A stretch of 64,000 bases of DNA from Vibrio sp. YMD68 (GCF_029958905.1 NZ_CP124613.1:806001-870000), one strand, 5' to 3'. Numbered from the stretch's first letter, positions 36,944-47,589 are shown. Numbers and translations are program-made. The notes: a model not told the origin generated them from the letters alone.

Positions 36944-37660
36944 GTGTTACAAAAATTACCGCTCTATTCACTTGCGTTAACCTTGGCGATGACGTCGGGA
37001 TTTTCGTCTGCTGAAAATACTGAAAGTGAAAAAAACCCTGAAGATCCAACCAAGGTCATTACCAAGGCCGGTGTTGGTTTCTCTGGTGATGATGTCACCA
37101 TATCTGGCTCGTTGGGTTTAGATGAAGCTCGCATGATCAATGCGACCATAAACCAAGACGCTTCCGAGTGGAGCTTGGGGGGATCGTGGTTGTTTGATAT
37201 TGGGATACTGAACTTCAATTTCCGTAAGACGACTTATGAGGATGACTCTCATAACACCTCATACAATTTGGGCACCTTCGTGCCTCTAAGTTACTTTGAT
37301 TTTACACCGGGTGGTTGGCAACCTTTTATCATGGGTGGCTATAGCTACAACGATGGTGAAATTCGCGACCACGATATCTCAGTAGAGCCCAATGGTGCTG
37401 TGTTTATCCCTGTGACGAGTCATGCGTTATATGTCGGGGCGTTTGCGTTTAAACCGTGGTCAGAACATTGGACAACCATGGCATTTTTAGGCACAACGCA
37501 AGGCTCTCAAGATCTTGGGATCTACTGGGCTGGTGCAGGTGTCAGTTACCGAATTAACAAACAGCATTCTTTTAATCTGTTTGGTATGGCATCTGATAGT
37601 ACAATCTATGGTAGTGAAGAGAAGCTGAGCGTTAACTACCGTTATGAGTTTAATCGATAG
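36944..37660 (+). CDS. Small outer-membrane beta-barrel protein B
   Basis: 238 residues starting at GTG. The signal peptide (LYSLALTLAMTSGFSSA) precedes an acidic linker (ENTESEKNPEDPTKVITKAG) and an alternating-strand barrel ending SVNYRYEFNR. The linker resembles those of barrels A and C (DPSNLTAVNT.., DPADVTKVYT..), so it is probably a distant third member. No function assigned. The start could also be at a later codon, but the GTG gives a normal signal peptide. The long gap before it contains porin 2's regulatory region and no other gene I accept. Confidence 0.72.
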   Translation: MLQKLPLYSLALTLAMTSGFSSAENTESEKNPEDPTKVITKAGVGFSGDDVTISGSLGLDEARMINATINQDASEWSLGGSWLFDIGILNFNFRKTTYEDDSHNTSYNLGTFVPLSYFDFTPGGWQPFIMGGYSYNDGEIRDHDISVEPNGAVFIPVTSHALYVGAFAFKPWSEHWTTMAFLGTTQGSQDLGIYWAGAGVSYRINKQHSFNLFGMASDSTIYGSEEKLSVNYRYEFNR

Positions 37661-37776
37661 TATTTGAAAGTGCTCTGTTATTACACTGTTGATCTTCTTT
37701 TAAATTTAACCCCGCGATAAATGAGTGTTAAAAATACTCATTTTTAAAACAGTAAGCTATTTCGCACAATAAAAAT

Positions 37777-37798
37777 AAAGCGTCCAATTGGACGCTTT
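37777..37798. terminator. Bidirectional terminator between barrels B and C
   Basis: A perfect palindrome AAAGCGTCCAATTGGACGCTTT flanked by A- and T-rich runs, between two convergent genes. Confidence 0.85.
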
Positions 37799-37905
37799 GT
37801 TTTATTATACGCAATCAGTATGCAGTGTTCGCTGTGATAGATTAGCCTATTAATAAGTGCGACACTCAAGGCTATATTTATTAACCTATCCAGGTGGTGT
37901 GCTCA

Positions 37906-38685
37906 TTAGAAGTAGTAACGAACGCCAAGCCATGCTTCTGTTTGCCACTCTCCGGTGCCCGCCAATGCTGTGTCTTTGTAGTCGACACTTGATTTAACGA
38001 AATCGTAGCGAGTATTCAGCCACCAAGTACGGTTGCTGTTGAGTGGCACATTAAGTGCGACTTTAACCGATAAATTTTGCATGTCGATATCATCACCAGA
38101 AAGGTCCATCCACTCAGGTACAACAGAGACATAAGCACCGCTTTTGCCAATGTGTTTTGCTGTAATCAGACTTGCCGAATACCCGAGCAGATCATCTTTA
38201 TCATCGGTTAAGCCTGGGATTTCCATTGTCCCTGTCATTGCGCCCAATCGCGGAAAGACTAAAAGGCCACCGGTCAGCGCCGGGTTAATCGCAGCAACTG
38301 CACCCACAGACAACAGGTCATTTTTAATCGCATTGCGTGTATTGATGTAATCTAGAGACACACCAACTTTAGGGATGGCTTCGAAACCGGGTTCAAATAC
38401 ATGGAAGTACTGAAAACGAGAGTTGCTGTAATCGGCGCCAAAATCATTTTTATCACCGTCACCATCGACAAAGGTAGCTTCGGCAAGTAGAGCAAACTGC
38501 TGTCCATTATCCAGACCACCAGATACTTGGCCTTGTAATAACGTGTCTGAACTACCATTGATTAATACAGCGCCTTGTGTATAAACCTTAGTGACGTCAG
38601 CAGGATCAATTGCGTTTGATTCTTCAGCCATAATCGGCGTTGAAAGTGCAAGTGCTAGGGGTGTTAATAAAGCAAACTTTTTCAT
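37906..38685 (-). CDS. Small outer-membrane beta-barrel protein C
   Basis: 259 residues, signal peptide (MKKFALLTPLALALSTPIMA), then EESNAIDPADVTKVYTQGAV and a barrel ending in LGVRYYF. It shares NSRFQYFHVFEPG and VSLDYINTRN with barrel A, so these are paralogues. It lies 73 bp downstream of the serine hydrolase gene on the same strand and is probably the last gene of a three-gene operon (hydrolase 3, hydrolase 2, barrel C) under the AraC box at 41582. Confidence 0.8.
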   Translation of the reverse strand: MKKFALLTPLALALSTPIMAEESNAIDPADVTKVYTQGAVLINGSSDTLLQGQVSGGLDNGQQFALLAEATFVDGDGDKNDFGADYSNSRFQYFHVFEPGFEAIPKVGVSLDYINTRNAIKNDLLSVGAVAAINPALTGGLLVFPRLGAMTGTMEIPGLTDDKDDLLGYSASLITAKHIGKSGAYVSVVPEWMDLSGDDIDMQNLSVKVALNVPLNSNRTWWLNTRYDFVKSSVDYKDTALAGTGEWQTEAWLGVRYYF

Positions 38686-38758
38686 TATTATTTCTTCTTA
38701 GTTTGCTTCGTCCATGAAGCGAGTTTGATTCCTATCAAGCTTGTTGATTGAACAATTC

Positions 38759-40114
38759 TTATTTGTCCGCTAGGTATTTAGCAGCAGAACGCATGAGTGC
38801 TGGAGATTTGTTTTCACCGTAACCTGAGTGATAAGGGTTAGTTGAGAATACAACACCAACGAAATCACGAGCAGGGTCAACATAGATGAACTGACCTAGG
38901 TTGCCACTTTTGCCCATTGCGCCATCATCAAAGATGTAATCGAACTGGTAAGATTGGTAATCAGCGGCTTCGTTAAATGCACTGACTGAACTTGCTTCTT
39001 TAGTGTGGCCAGCAAAAGTTGCCTTATCACCACTGTTGCGGATGATATCGATCACTTCTTGCTTAACGACTGGCTCCGTCGCAACGGCTTCCCAGCTAGG
39101 AGTAAATAGCGTACCGAAACGTGCTTTATCTTCTAGAGTCGTGTGAAGTAAGCCTAGACCGAGTGCCATACCGTCTGGTGCAATGTTGAATGATGCAGCC
39201 TGACGAGCCGTCATTTTGCCCCAAACGCGCTGTTCAAACACTTTAGACCAAGTTGTGTTCTCGATGTTTTCAACCATTTTCGTTAATACGATGGTATTAA
39301 TTGATGCGTAACGGTTGATTTCACCTGCCTTCTCGCCTTCAAGTCTTTCTGTATCACGAGCAACTGCAATCCAGCTTTCAACTTCACCAGTCGCTGCGCT
39401 TGGAACACCAAATGCAGAAGAGAAGAAGCGTACAACAGGAGAGACAGGGTTCATGATAGAAGCCAGAGTCTCTTCGTTGTCTAGACCAGTCTGGTGGTTT
39501 AGCACGTCTAGTACACGAACGTCATCCCAAACGGTGTCTTTTAGTTCAGGAACGTATTTTGTAATTGACTGTTGAGGGTCTATTTTGCCTTCTTCAACGA
39601 GCATTGCGACAACAACGCCTACGGTTGTTTTTGCAGAAGACATCCAAACGTGACGGTCTGTTGGCTCCATACCTGGGTATGCTTCGTATACGATTTTACC
39701 TTCATGAATTAACATGAAACCTTGCGTACGGAAGTGAGGGTCATTGAGGTACTCATCCATCGTCATTTCACCCTTAGCTTTGGTGTCGACTTTGATGTTA
39801 CCCAGATCTTTGTTCAGTGCTTTAACTAGTGGCTTATACTCTTCGTTTGGAGAAACCAGTGTTGATGGCAAGAACTCTTCGGCGTTCATGCTGTAGTAAA
39901 GCGCGTGATCGCCCCCCATTTGCCAATGGAAGTTATTAAAGTTTTCACGTGCACTTGCAACAAACTCATTGGTGTAAGTACCTTTTGCCGCTTCAACTGG
40001 TAGGTTTACCATTGCGCCTTCCGCTTTTAGTGCTGCAGCAACTGGATTTTCAGAAGCCATAGTAGACGGTGCCGCTAGAGCAGAAACCAATAGGGCGATA
40101 TGTTTGATTTTCAT
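38759..40114 (-). CDS. Secreted SxxK serine hydrolase, paralogue 2
   Basis: 451-residue paralogue of 22370-23734 and 40140-41507, with the same N-terminal block (EAAKGTYTNEFVASARENFN, WQMGGDHALYYSMNAEEFLP). The SxxK motif reads WMSSAKTTVG, followed by NHQTGLDNEET and KSGNLGQFIYVDP. It differs from the other two around the region after VWGKMTARQAAS, where the others have QPMLINQTPDG or QPMLFNQTPDG, so substrate preference may differ. Signal peptide present. It lies 25 bp after paralogue 3 with its own AAGGAAAC ribosome-binding site. Confidence 0.85.
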   Translation of the reverse strand: MKIKHIALLVSALAAPSTMASENPVAAALKAEGAMVNLPVEAAKGTYTNEFVASARENFNNFHWQMGGDHALYYSMNAEEFLPSTLVSPNEEYKPLVKALNKDLGNIKVDTKAKGEMTMDEYLNDPHFRTQGFMLIHEGKIVYEAYPGMEPTDRHVWMSSAKTTVGVVVAMLVEEGKIDPQQSITKYVPELKDTVWDDVRVLDVLNHQTGLDNEETLASIMNPVSPVVRFFSSAFGVPSAATGEVESWIAVARDTERLEGEKAGEINRYASINTIVLTKMVENIENTTWSKVFEQRVWGKMTARQAASFNIAPDGMALGLGLLHTTLEDKARFGTLFTPSWEAVATEPVVKQEVIDIIRNSGDKATFAGHTKEASSVSAFNEAADYQSYQFDYIFDDGAMGKSGNLGQFIYVDPARDFVGVVFSTNPYHSGYGENKSPALMRSAAKYLADK

Positions 40115-40139
40115 TCTGTTTCCTTTTTTAAAAATATGA

Positions 40140-41507
40140 TTAGTCTGCTAGGTATTTAGCCGCTGAACGCATTAGTGCTGGCGCTTTACTTTCACCGTAA
40201 CCTGAGTGGTATGGGTTAGAAGAGAACACAACGCCAACGAAATCACGATCTGGGTCAACATAGATGAACTGACCTAGGTTGCCGCTTTTCGCCATAGCAC
40301 CATCGTCGAAAACGTAGTCAAACTGGTATGATTGGTAATCAGACATCTCGTTAAATGCACCCACAGAGCTTGCTTGCTTAGTCGTACCTTCGTAAGTTGC
40401 TTTGTCGCCACTGTTACGGATACGGTCGATGATCGCAGGAGTCACCACTTGCTCAGTCGCTACCGCTTCCCAGCTAGGAGTAAATAACGTACCGAAGCGC
40501 GCTTTATCTTCAAGAGTGGTTTCCACTAGGCCTACGGCAATCGCCATACCGTCTGGAGTTTGGTTAAATAGCATTGGCTGACGTGCCGTTACGTGGCTCC
40601 AAACACGATCTTCAAATACTTGAGTCCACGCTGTTTTCTCAATATTTTCAATCATTTTAGTGAGCACGATGGTGTTCATTGAGGCGTATCTAAAGTGTTC
40701 GCCAGCACTTTCGCCGTCAATTTTTTGAGTGTCGCGTGCTACGTCTGTCCAACCTTCCATTTCACCGGTTGAGTATCGTGGTGAACCGAATGCAGACGCA
40801 AAGAATCGAACAACAGGAGAATCTGGGTTAAGGATTGATTCGAGCGTTTCTTCGTTATCTAGACCGGTAGTGTGGTTTAGCGCATCCAACACAGTGACGT
40901 CATCCCAAACGGTTCCAACTAACGTAGGAATGTAAGTGGTGATGGGTTTCTTAGGATCGATTTTTCCTTCTTCAACCAACATCGCAGTCACAAGGCCAAC
41001 AGTTGTTTTTGCAGAAGATGCCCAAATATGACGGTCAGTTGGCTTCATACCAGGGTAGGCTTCATAAACAATCTTACCTTCATGGATCAGCATGAAACCT
41101 TGAGTACGGAATTGAGGATCATTCACGTACTGATCCATGGTCATTTCACCCTTGGTTTTTGTGACTACTTTGATGTTGCCAAGATCTTTGTTAATGGCCT
41201 TTACCAGAGGCTTATACTCTTCACTTGGAGAAGCGAGAGCTGTGGGCATGAATTCACTCATATGCATGTTGTAATACATAGAGTGGTCGCCACCCATTTG
41301 CCAGTGGAAGTTGTTGAAGTTAGCACGTGCAGCATCAACAAATTCAGGTGTAAATGATTCCTTTGCCGCTTCAACTGGCAGGCTTACCATTGCGCCTTCA
41401 GCTTTTAAAGCCGCTTCTACTGGGTTTAATGGCTGTTCAATTGAGCTGCTTGCAAAGGCGGGTGAAGCAAGTGCAGACACAAGTAAAGCGAGGGGTTTTA
41501 GTTTCAT
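40140..41507 (-). CDS. Secreted SxxK serine hydrolase, paralogue 3
   Basis: 455 residues. Signal peptide (..LLVSALASPAFA), shared N-terminal block NFHWQMGGDHSMYYNMHMSE, FMLIHEGKIVYEAYPGMKPT, SxxK in WASSAKTTVG, NHTTGLDNEET and KSGNLGQFIYVDP. It looks closer to paralogue 1 than to its tandem neighbour in the QPMLFNQTPDGMAIAVGLV region. It is the first gene of the hydrolase 3 - hydrolase 2 - barrel C operon, with an AraC box 75 bp upstream. The predicted role is periplasmic amide or ester hydrolysis. Confidence 0.85.
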   Translation of the reverse strand: MKLKPLALLVSALASPAFASSSIEQPLNPVEAALKAEGAMVSLPVEAAKESFTPEFVDAARANFNNFHWQMGGDHSMYYNMHMSEFMPTALASPSEEYKPLVKAINKDLGNIKVVTKTKGEMTMDQYVNDPQFRTQGFMLIHEGKIVYEAYPGMKPTDRHIWASSAKTTVGLVTAMLVEEGKIDPKKPITTYIPTLVGTVWDDVTVLDALNHTTGLDNEETLESILNPDSPVVRFFASAFGSPRYSTGEMEGWTDVARDTQKIDGESAGEHFRYASMNTIVLTKMIENIEKTAWTQVFEDRVWSHVTARQPMLFNQTPDGMAIAVGLVETTLEDKARFGTLFTPSWEAVATEQVVTPAIIDRIRNSGDKATYEGTTKQASSVGAFNEMSDYQSYQFDYVFDDGAMAKSGNLGQFIYVDPDRDFVGVVFSSNPYHSGYGESKAPALMRSAAKYLAD

Positions 41508-41581
41508 TGTTTTTCCTATCTAGTGACAATTTTACGGAACATTAAAACGTGAATGAATATAACGATTTACCCGACAAAGTG

Positions 41582-41599
41582 ATGGGTCATTTGGTGACA
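41582..41599 (-). promoter_or_regulatory. AraC-type box, tandem hydrolase operon
   Basis: On the minus strand TGTCACCAAATGACCCAT, about 75 bp before the ATG of hydrolase 3. A lone right half (GTGACCTAAT) lies near 41640. Confidence 0.65.
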
Positions 41600-41663
41600 C
41601 TTCGACAGTTTTGATGGGTTGGAGTCAATATTGGTGATTAGGTCACGTTTTTGTGGGTTGGAG

Positions 41664-41692
41664 AAGGTCATCCGCTCAATGAGGATGACCTT
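41664..41692. terminator. Hairpin after RND operon
   Basis: AAGGTCATCC pairs perfectly with GGATGACCTT across 9 bases. The T-run is on the plus-strand side, although the gene needing a terminator (RND pump) comes from the right. It may act as a barrier rather than a classic terminator, or be an operator palindrome. Confidence 0.45.
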
Positions 41693-41698
41693 TTATAC

Positions 41699-41856
41699 TA
41701 CCAATTACAGTCAATGAAGGGGCATTCTAGCTTGTTAGAAAACTTGGTGACTTAGTTAAAGTTATCATTTTATAACAGTCACTTATGTAAAGTTGACACC
41801 TGCTATCGCGCACTTTTTCTATGCTATTTATAACCACGTACTGACTGTAATTGGTA
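41699..41856. mobile_element. MITE-like inverted-repeat element, copy 2
   Basis: 158 bp bounded by a perfect 14-bp inverted repeat, TACCAATTACAGTC / GACTGTAATTGGTA. The left 45 bp (..GGGGCATTCTAGCTTGTTAG) matches copy 1 at 36218. It is non-coding and lies just past the RND pump stop. Confidence 0.75.
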
Positions 41857-41877
41857 TTGGTAGTGGTGTTTTCCCTG

Positions 41878-44800
41878 CTAATCGAGAGAAATATTCACTT
41901 GTTTTGCACCATTAAAACGCTCTCTGAGTCGTTGGAATACGGCGTAGAATCCAGGAGTAATCACCACCCCTAGCACGAGCACACAAAGAATCCCGCCTAG
42001 TAGGGTGAGACCTGTGCCGTTTTGTGCAATCGAACCGGGACCAGAGGCAAAGGCGAGCGGCAAAATACCCAAGATAAAAGACCATGAGGTCATATTGACT
42101 GCGCGGAAACGCATAGTCCCGCCTTTCTCTGCTGCGTCTTCGATGCTCAGACCATGTTCTTCTCGCTGAATTTTGGCAAACTCAACAATCAAAATGGCAT
42201 TCTTTGCGGCTAAAGCAATGAGCAGAATCAAACCGATTTGACCGTAAAGAGTCATCGCTAGGCCGGTTAGAGAAAGCGCGAGATAAGCACCTAGGGCAGC
42301 GGAAGGTGCTGCAATGATAATAGCGGCGGGTAGTGCCCAAGATTCGTACTGAGCCACCAAAAATAGGTACATAAAGACGATCGCAAAGATGAAGGCAAAA
42401 ACGATGGCGTTACCAGCCATTTTCTCTTGCAATGCCATTGTTGTCCATTCGTAGCCATAACCGGCACCCAGTTCAGCACTAGAGATGTCTTCAACTACTG
42501 CCATTGCTTGCCCTGAAGAGAAACCAGGAGCAGGGGCGATATAGATTTTAGTCGCTGAAAGCATGTTATATTTTGATGCAATATCCGCTTCCAGACGCGG
42601 CTCTACTTTGGCAATGGTGGAAATAGGTAACATTTCACCAGACGCAGTTTTAACGTGGATATCTTTTAGGTTTTCGATACCAATACGTTGTTCTGCCTTA
42701 GCTTGCAAAGTGATGTAGAAGGTATTGCCCCACAAAGAGAAATCACCACCACGTGAAGAGGCTAGGTACGTCATTAGAGTGTCATTTACCGCAGTAACTG
42801 ATACGCCATATTGACGCGCTTTTTCACGATCAACGTCGATGTAGTAGTGTGGTACGTTGGCACGGAACAAAGTATAAGCACGGCCAATTTCAGGTGCTGC
42901 ATTTAGCTTTGCAATCAGATTTTGAGCGGTATTGGACAATTCAACTTGGCTTGCACCAGAGCTGTTTTGCAACATGTATTCTAGGTTAGAGCCGGAACCG
43001 ATACCTGGGATTGCTGGAGGTGCGATTGTCATTATCACGCCACCAACTACGCGGCTTAGCTGTCCGTTCAATCGAGCCTGTACATCAAAGACGGTGTGGC
43101 TACCTTCTAGTTGCTTACGTTCATCCCACGACTTAAGGGCAATAAATAAGGTGGCACTGTTAGATTGCATAGAAAGGGATAACGCACTAAAACCGCCAGC
43201 ACCGCCGACTAATTCCACTGCGGGGTCGTTAACAATGATGTCCGTTGCTTGCTTGAGCACATCATTGGTTCGGTTAAGTGAAGCGCCATCTGGGAGTTGT
43301 ACTAGCGCGAGCATCGCTCCTTTATCTTCCGATTCAACAAAAGCAGTCGGTACCGATTGGTTAAGTAGGTACGTGGCAAGAATAGTACCGCCGAAGACGA
43401 TAGCGAGTACGGCTGTTTTCCGTACCACAATAGAAACCGCTTTACCGTAAATGGCAGTGATTTTGTCAAAACCACGATTGAAAGCGATAAACCATTTCGC
43501 TGGGTCTTCACGCTTCATGATCAGCGAACATAATGCAGGTGACAAGGTTAAAGCATTCACCGCTGAAATGACCAAAGAGATGCATAACGTCACACTGAAC
43601 TGCGCAAACATGACACCAGTGATCCCAGGTAACAAGCTGATTGGGACAAACACAGCAAGCATCACTAATGTCGACGCGATAATAGGCCCCGTCACTTCTT
43701 GCATAGCAACATACGTCGCTTTTGCCGACGAAAAGTCCGGGTTTTTGTGCATCACACTTTCTACGTTCTCGATAACCAAAATAGCGTTATCGACCACGAT
43801 ACCAATCGCCAAGATCATGCCAAACATAGTAATGGTATTGATCGTAAAGCCAAAGGTGTGCATGAAGAAGAACGTACCAACTAAAGAAACAGGAATAGCA
43901 ATCGCTGGTACCAAGGTCGCACGCAAACTTCCTAAAAATAAGTAGGTGACCAAAATAACCAAAATGATGGCGATAACCAGTGTTTCTGTCACTGTGTAAA
44001 TAGAATCAGAGACGAATTCAGTCACATCAAATGGGAATGCATACGTCACGTCATCGGGGAATTGCATGGTACTCAGTAACTCTTTCACCCCTTTACCTGT
44101 TTCTAGTGCATTAGCGCCAGGTGCCAGAGACACCGTCATTAGTGCGGCTGGGTTTCCGTTAAGTACCGTATTGGTTTCGTATCGATTGTCACCCAATTCA
44201 ATATCCGCAATATCACGCAGGTAGATATTAGAGCCGTCAGTTTGCGTTCTCACGATGATGCTTTCAAACTCTTCAACGGTTTCTAAACGGCCTTGACTTA
44301 GCAAAGGGATTTGCAGCATGCGGTCGTCATCGAATGGACCGGCGCCGAGTTTACCAACTGGGAATTGGCTATTTTGATCGCTAATCGCGTTATTGATTTC
44401 GCGAGTAGAAAGCCCTAGAGCTGTCATTTTGTCGACATCTAACCAGACTCGCATTGCATACTCAGTACCGAGCAATGTCATGTCGCCCACGCCCGCCACA
44501 CGAGAAAGGCGGTCAGCCAAATTCAAGGCCATCCAGTTGTCCAAATACTGGCGGTCATAACTTCCATTTGGAGAATGAATCGCAATCGCCATTAACGTAT
44601 CTGATGACGCTTTCTTAACTCGGACACCTAGGTTGTTCACGATAGGAGGAAGCGCAGATAGGGCGGCAGCGACGCGGTTTTGTACGTTGACTTGTGCCAT
44701 ATCGGGATCGGTACCGATCTCGAATGTCACTTTCAGGATATAAGTACCGTCATTGGCAGCACGGGAGTCCATATACAGCATTTTATCAACGCCGTTGACT

Positions 44801-45006
44801 TCTTTTTCTATTGGTGCTGCGATGACCTGCTCAATGGTTTCCGCACTTGCTCCAGGGTACAAGGCGACAACGTTAATCACAGGGGGGGTAATTTCAGGGT
44901 ATTCAGAAATTGGCATCAGTTTGATCGCAATCGCCCCTATTAGGGTTAAAACAATCGAAATGACAAAGGCAAATTTTGGCCGAAATATAAAAAAGCGACT
45001 CAACAT
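41878..45006 (-). CDS. RND efflux pump, HAE1 type
   Basis: 1042-residue inner-membrane proton-driven pump with 12 membrane helices and two large periplasmic loops. It starts [20 protein letters not shown]. Recognisable parts are [22 protein letters not shown], the porter-domain repeats, [20 protein letters not shown] (helix 4 with the paired aspartate proton site) and [20 protein letters not shown] in the second half. It exports hydrophobic or amphipathic molecules through the TolC-like partner. It is the last gene of a three-gene operon with 3-4 bp gaps and should share its AraC box. Substrate is unknown. Confidence 0.93.
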   Translation of the reverse strand: MLSRFFIFRPKFAFVISIVLTLIGAIAIKLMPISEYPEITPPVINVVALYPGASAETIEQVIAAPIEKEVNGVDKMLYMDSRAANDGTYILKVTFEIGTDPDMAQVNVQNRVAAALSALPPIVNNLGVRVKKASSDTLMAIAIHSPNGSYDRQYLDNWMALNLADRLSRVAGVGDMTLLGTEYAMRVWLDVDKMTALGLSTREINNAISDQNSQFPVGKLGAGPFDDDRMLQIPLLSQGRLETVEEFESIIVRTQTDGSNIYLRDIADIELGDNRYETNTVLNGNPAALMTVSLAPGANALETGKGVKELLSTMQFPDDVTYAFPFDVTEFVSDSIYTVTETLVIAIILVILVTYLFLGSLRATLVPAIAIPVSLVGTFFFMHTFGFTINTITMFGMILAIGIVVDNAILVIENVESVMHKNPDFSSAKATYVAMQEVTGPIIASTLVMLAVFVPISLLPGITGVMFAQFSVTLCISLVISAVNALTLSPALCSLIMKREDPAKWFIAFNRGFDKITAIYGKAVSIVVRKTAVLAIVFGGTILATYLLNQSVPTAFVESEDKGAMLALVQLPDGASLNRTNDVLKQATDIIVNDPAVELVGGAGGFSALSLSMQSNSATLFIALKSWDERKQLEGSHTVFDVQARLNGQLSRVVGGVIMTIAPPAIPGIGSGSNLEYMLQNSSGASQVELSNTAQNLIAKLNAAPEIGRAYTLFRANVPHYYIDVDREKARQYGVSVTAVNDTLMTYLASSRGGDFSLWGNTFYITLQAKAEQRIGIENLKDIHVKTASGEMLPISTIAKVEPRLEADIASKYNMLSATKIYIAPAPGFSSGQAMAVVEDISSAELGAGYGYEWTTMALQEKMAGNAIVFAFIFAIVFMYLFLVAQYESWALPAAIIIAAPSAALGAYLALSLTGLAMTLYGQIGLILLIALAAKNAILIVEFAKIQREEHGLSIEDAAEKGGTMRFRAVNMTSWSFILGILPLAFASGPGSIAQNGTGLTLLGGILCVLVLGVVITPGFYAVFQRLRERFNGAKQVNISLD

Positions 45007-45009
45007 GAA

Positions 45010-46062
45010 TTATTCCTCGTTTTGCACGCTAACGGGTGCATTAGGTCGAACGCGAATTAAGCCATCGGTAATGATTTGGCTTCCTGTTTCAATCCCTTCA
45101 GTAATAAACGCTTGTCCTTTATCTTGTTTCGTTACTTGAACATTGCGACGTTGTGCTGTGCCATTATCATCAATGATATAGACGTATTGAATGGTCATGT
45201 CTTGCATAAGTGCAGATTGGGGCACCCAAAAGCCATAGACTGACTGAGTATTTTCAACGGTGACGTAGGTGACATTATTCGGCTTGAAACCCAAAAGATG
45301 ATTATCAAAAGAGGCTGACACTTGGATAGTCCCGGCTGTTGGGTTTACCTTGTTCGCGACATAATTAACTTCAGTAGCGGTTTGGTTCTCTGTGAGCTTC
45401 ACTGAAGAAGTCTCGGCATTATCCAACTCAAAAGATTGATACGTCGCATAATCCATGTTGAAAGTGACATTCATTGGTGATAACTGAACAATATCGATCA
45501 GGGCACCTGACGCAGGAGAAACCTGATCGCCGATAGACACTTTGGATTTACCGACTTGACCATCGTAAGGGGCTCTGATTATTGTCGATTCGATGTCGTA
45601 GTTTGCTTTTTCTAAATTGACTTCAGCCGCGACTAAAGAGCCTTGCGCCGAGTCTAATTGAGCTTGTGCAAGTTCTAAATCTGACAGCGTTGAGCCCCCT
45701 GGACCCTGTAGCTGTACCACTCGTTGATAATGCAGTTGAGCACTTTTGTATGCAGCTTGAGCTTGCTTAACATGGGCTTTTGCAAAACTCAGATTATGCA
45801 CATATATGGTGCTATCGAGGATAAATAGTACATCCCCTTTTTTAACCAAAGCGCCATCTTTTACCGACTGTTCAATTAGATAACCGGTGACTCTAGGGGT
45901 AATTGAAGTGTGTGCTTGAGACTCGAATCTAGCAATAATGTTTTTGCTAGGGTTGATTGCGGTAAGCTCTGCTTCCACCGCGGTAACCGGAGCGCCAGCA
46001 GCGTAAGACATACTAGACACTGCCGTTGCTAATACGCAAAGCATATGAGTTTTATTCATCAT
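45010..46062 (-). CDS. RND periplasmic adaptor (membrane fusion protein)
   Basis: 350-residue adaptor. The start ATG at 46062 is chosen over 46077 because AGGAAAACC lies directly before it. Signal peptide (..CVLATAVSSMSYA) is followed by the split lipoyl domain (ITPRVTGYLIEQSVKDGALV .. IIRAPYDGQVGKSKVSIGDQ) around a helical hairpin rich in Ala and Gln, then the beta-barrel (MNVTFNMDYATYQSFE). No lipid-attachment cysteine is evident at the signal cleavage site. It links the pump at 41878 to the outer-membrane channel at 46081. Confidence 0.92.
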   Translation of the reverse strand: MMNKTHMLCVLATAVSSMSYAAGAPVTAVEAELTAINPSKNIIARFESQAHTSITPRVTGYLIEQSVKDGALVKKGDVLFILDSTIYVHNLSFAKAHVKQAQAAYKSAQLHYQRVVQLQGPGGSTLSDLELAQAQLDSAQGSLVAAEVNLEKANYDIESTIIRAPYDGQVGKSKVSIGDQVSPASGALIDIVQLSPMNVTFNMDYATYQSFELDNAETSSVKLTENQTATEVNYVANKVNPTAGTIQVSASFDNHLLGFKPNNVTYVTVENTQSVYGFWVPQSALMQDMTIQYVYIIDDNGTAQRRNVQVTKQDKGQAFITEGIETGSQIITDGLIRVRPNAPVSVQNEE

Positions 46063-46080
46063 GGTTTTCCTAAACAATGG

Positions 46081-47463
46081 TTATTTTTTGATACTGGCGT
46101 TCAATGAACGAATATCTTGATCTGAGATTTCACCGGCAAGAAATTTCACCAGCAGTGCGCTTTCAATATAGGTAAAGTAAGCGTTGTAGAGTTGTGATTC
46201 AGAAAGGTAATAATCACGGGTGGAATCCAGCACTTCACTCATATTTCGAGCGCCCAACTCATAGCCTTTTTGAACGGAAATGAGCGCTTTTTCTTGTGAG
46301 TTTACGTTGCGTTGGAATGCACCCACTTTCTTTATCGATGATTCGGCAAGGCGTAGGGCAAAACGGATATTTTGGTGTGTTTCACGACGTGACTGCTCTA
46401 GGATTTGGTACGCTATATCGACATCGCTGTTGGCGATATCCACAAAAGCCGTTAACGAAGACCCACTGTAAATAGGTACATTCATCACTAGCGCTAAATC
46501 ACCAGAAGTTAGAGATTCATTGTTATCAATACTATTCCCAGTTGCCGTCGACTCTATGTCTCCTAGGAATCGTTGGTTTAAGCGCGCTTGCAGTGAAATT
46601 GTCGGTTTGTGACCCGCTTTTGCTCGACTTAATTCGATTTTGGATCGTTCGACAGCGACCCCAGCTAGTTGAATATCTCGATTATTGGACATTGATGCGT
46701 CAAGCCAAGACATTCCAGACGCCGAATTAGGAAAGTGAGCAGCATAAGAATCGGTTTTTAAAGGTTGAACTGCTTGAAATTCTTGACCAGATAAAGTTTG
46801 CAAAGCATCAAGTGCAAGCTGATATTGTACTTCCGCTTCCAATACCGCGACTTCAGATTGATCTTTACGTGCTTGAGCTTGCAATAGATCTATTTCTGAA
46901 GACGTGCCAGCTTTATTACGGTGTTGGGTGATGCTCAGGTATTGCCCTAGCGCTTCTTCGTTGGCTTTAGCCGTTTCGAGTAATGCTTGGTTTCTAAGCA
47001 CATCAAAGTAACTCTTTGTGGTTCGATATATGAGCGCTTCATGCGCTTTTGTGACAAGAAGTTCGGCACTTTCATTGTTTTTACCTGCTATAGCAATACC
47101 GGCTTGCACCGCAGGCGTGTAGATAGATTGACTTAGGGTGATACCCACATTACCTATCGCACCATTGCCGCCATAAGTCGATTCTACAGACTCTGAATCT
47201 ACGAAGGCACTTAGGTTAAAATAAGCATTAATTTGAGGCAGTAGGCGTCCTTTCTCTCCATCAATAGCAAAGCTTGATTTCTGTCGAGTAAGTTCTGCGG
47301 TCCGAAGTAACGGATCGTTTTGAATCGCGAGATTATAGAGATTTTCTAAATCGGTGGTGTTGGTGGAACTGTTGTAGGTGGAGTGGTTACTTGCTGCGTG
47401 TGTAGAAAACGAGCCTGCCGCTATTAAAGAGAGTATTAAGCGAGATAATTTTCTATTCATCAT
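46081..47463 (-). CDS. TolC-like outer-membrane efflux channel
   Basis: 460-residue outer-membrane factor. Signal peptide (..SLIAAGSFSTHA), a Ser/Thr/Asn-rich linker, then the two-fold repeat of the family: LENLYNLAIQNDPLLRTAEL with later GSSLTAFVDIANSDVDIAYQ and MSEVLDSTRDYYLSESQLYN. It resembles TolC-type proteins more than NodT-type ones, with no lipid-attachment cysteine. First gene of the RND operon; the promoter region carries an AraC box at 47590-47607. Two adjacent ATG codons could start it. Confidence 0.9.
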   Translation of the reverse strand: MMNRKLSRLILSLIAAGSFSTHAASNHSTYNSSTNTTDLENLYNLAIQNDPLLRTAELTRQKSSFAIDGEKGRLLPQINAYFNLSAFVDSESVESTYGGNGAIGNVGITLSQSIYTPAVQAGIAIAGKNNESAELLVTKAHEALIYRTTKSYFDVLRNQALLETAKANEEALGQYLSITQHRNKAGTSSEIDLLQAQARKDQSEVAVLEAEVQYQLALDALQTLSGQEFQAVQPLKTDSYAAHFPNSASGMSWLDASMSNNRDIQLAGVAVERSKIELSRAKAGHKPTISLQARLNQRFLGDIESTATGNSIDNNESLTSGDLALVMNVPIYSGSSLTAFVDIANSDVDIAYQILEQSRRETHQNIRFALRLAESSIKKVGAFQRNVNSQEKALISVQKGYELGARNMSEVLDSTRDYYLSESQLYNAYFTYIESALLVKFLAGEISDQDIRSLNASIKK

Positions 47464-47589
47464 GTTCCTATCAATATATTTTAGCGAGTAAATAAGTACG
47501 ATCTAACGATTCAAGTAGCTCTCCCTATCTATTTGAATCGTGTCGCGTGTTTTTGCGATTGGAAGAATAGACGCTCAGTAAAGGGGGGA

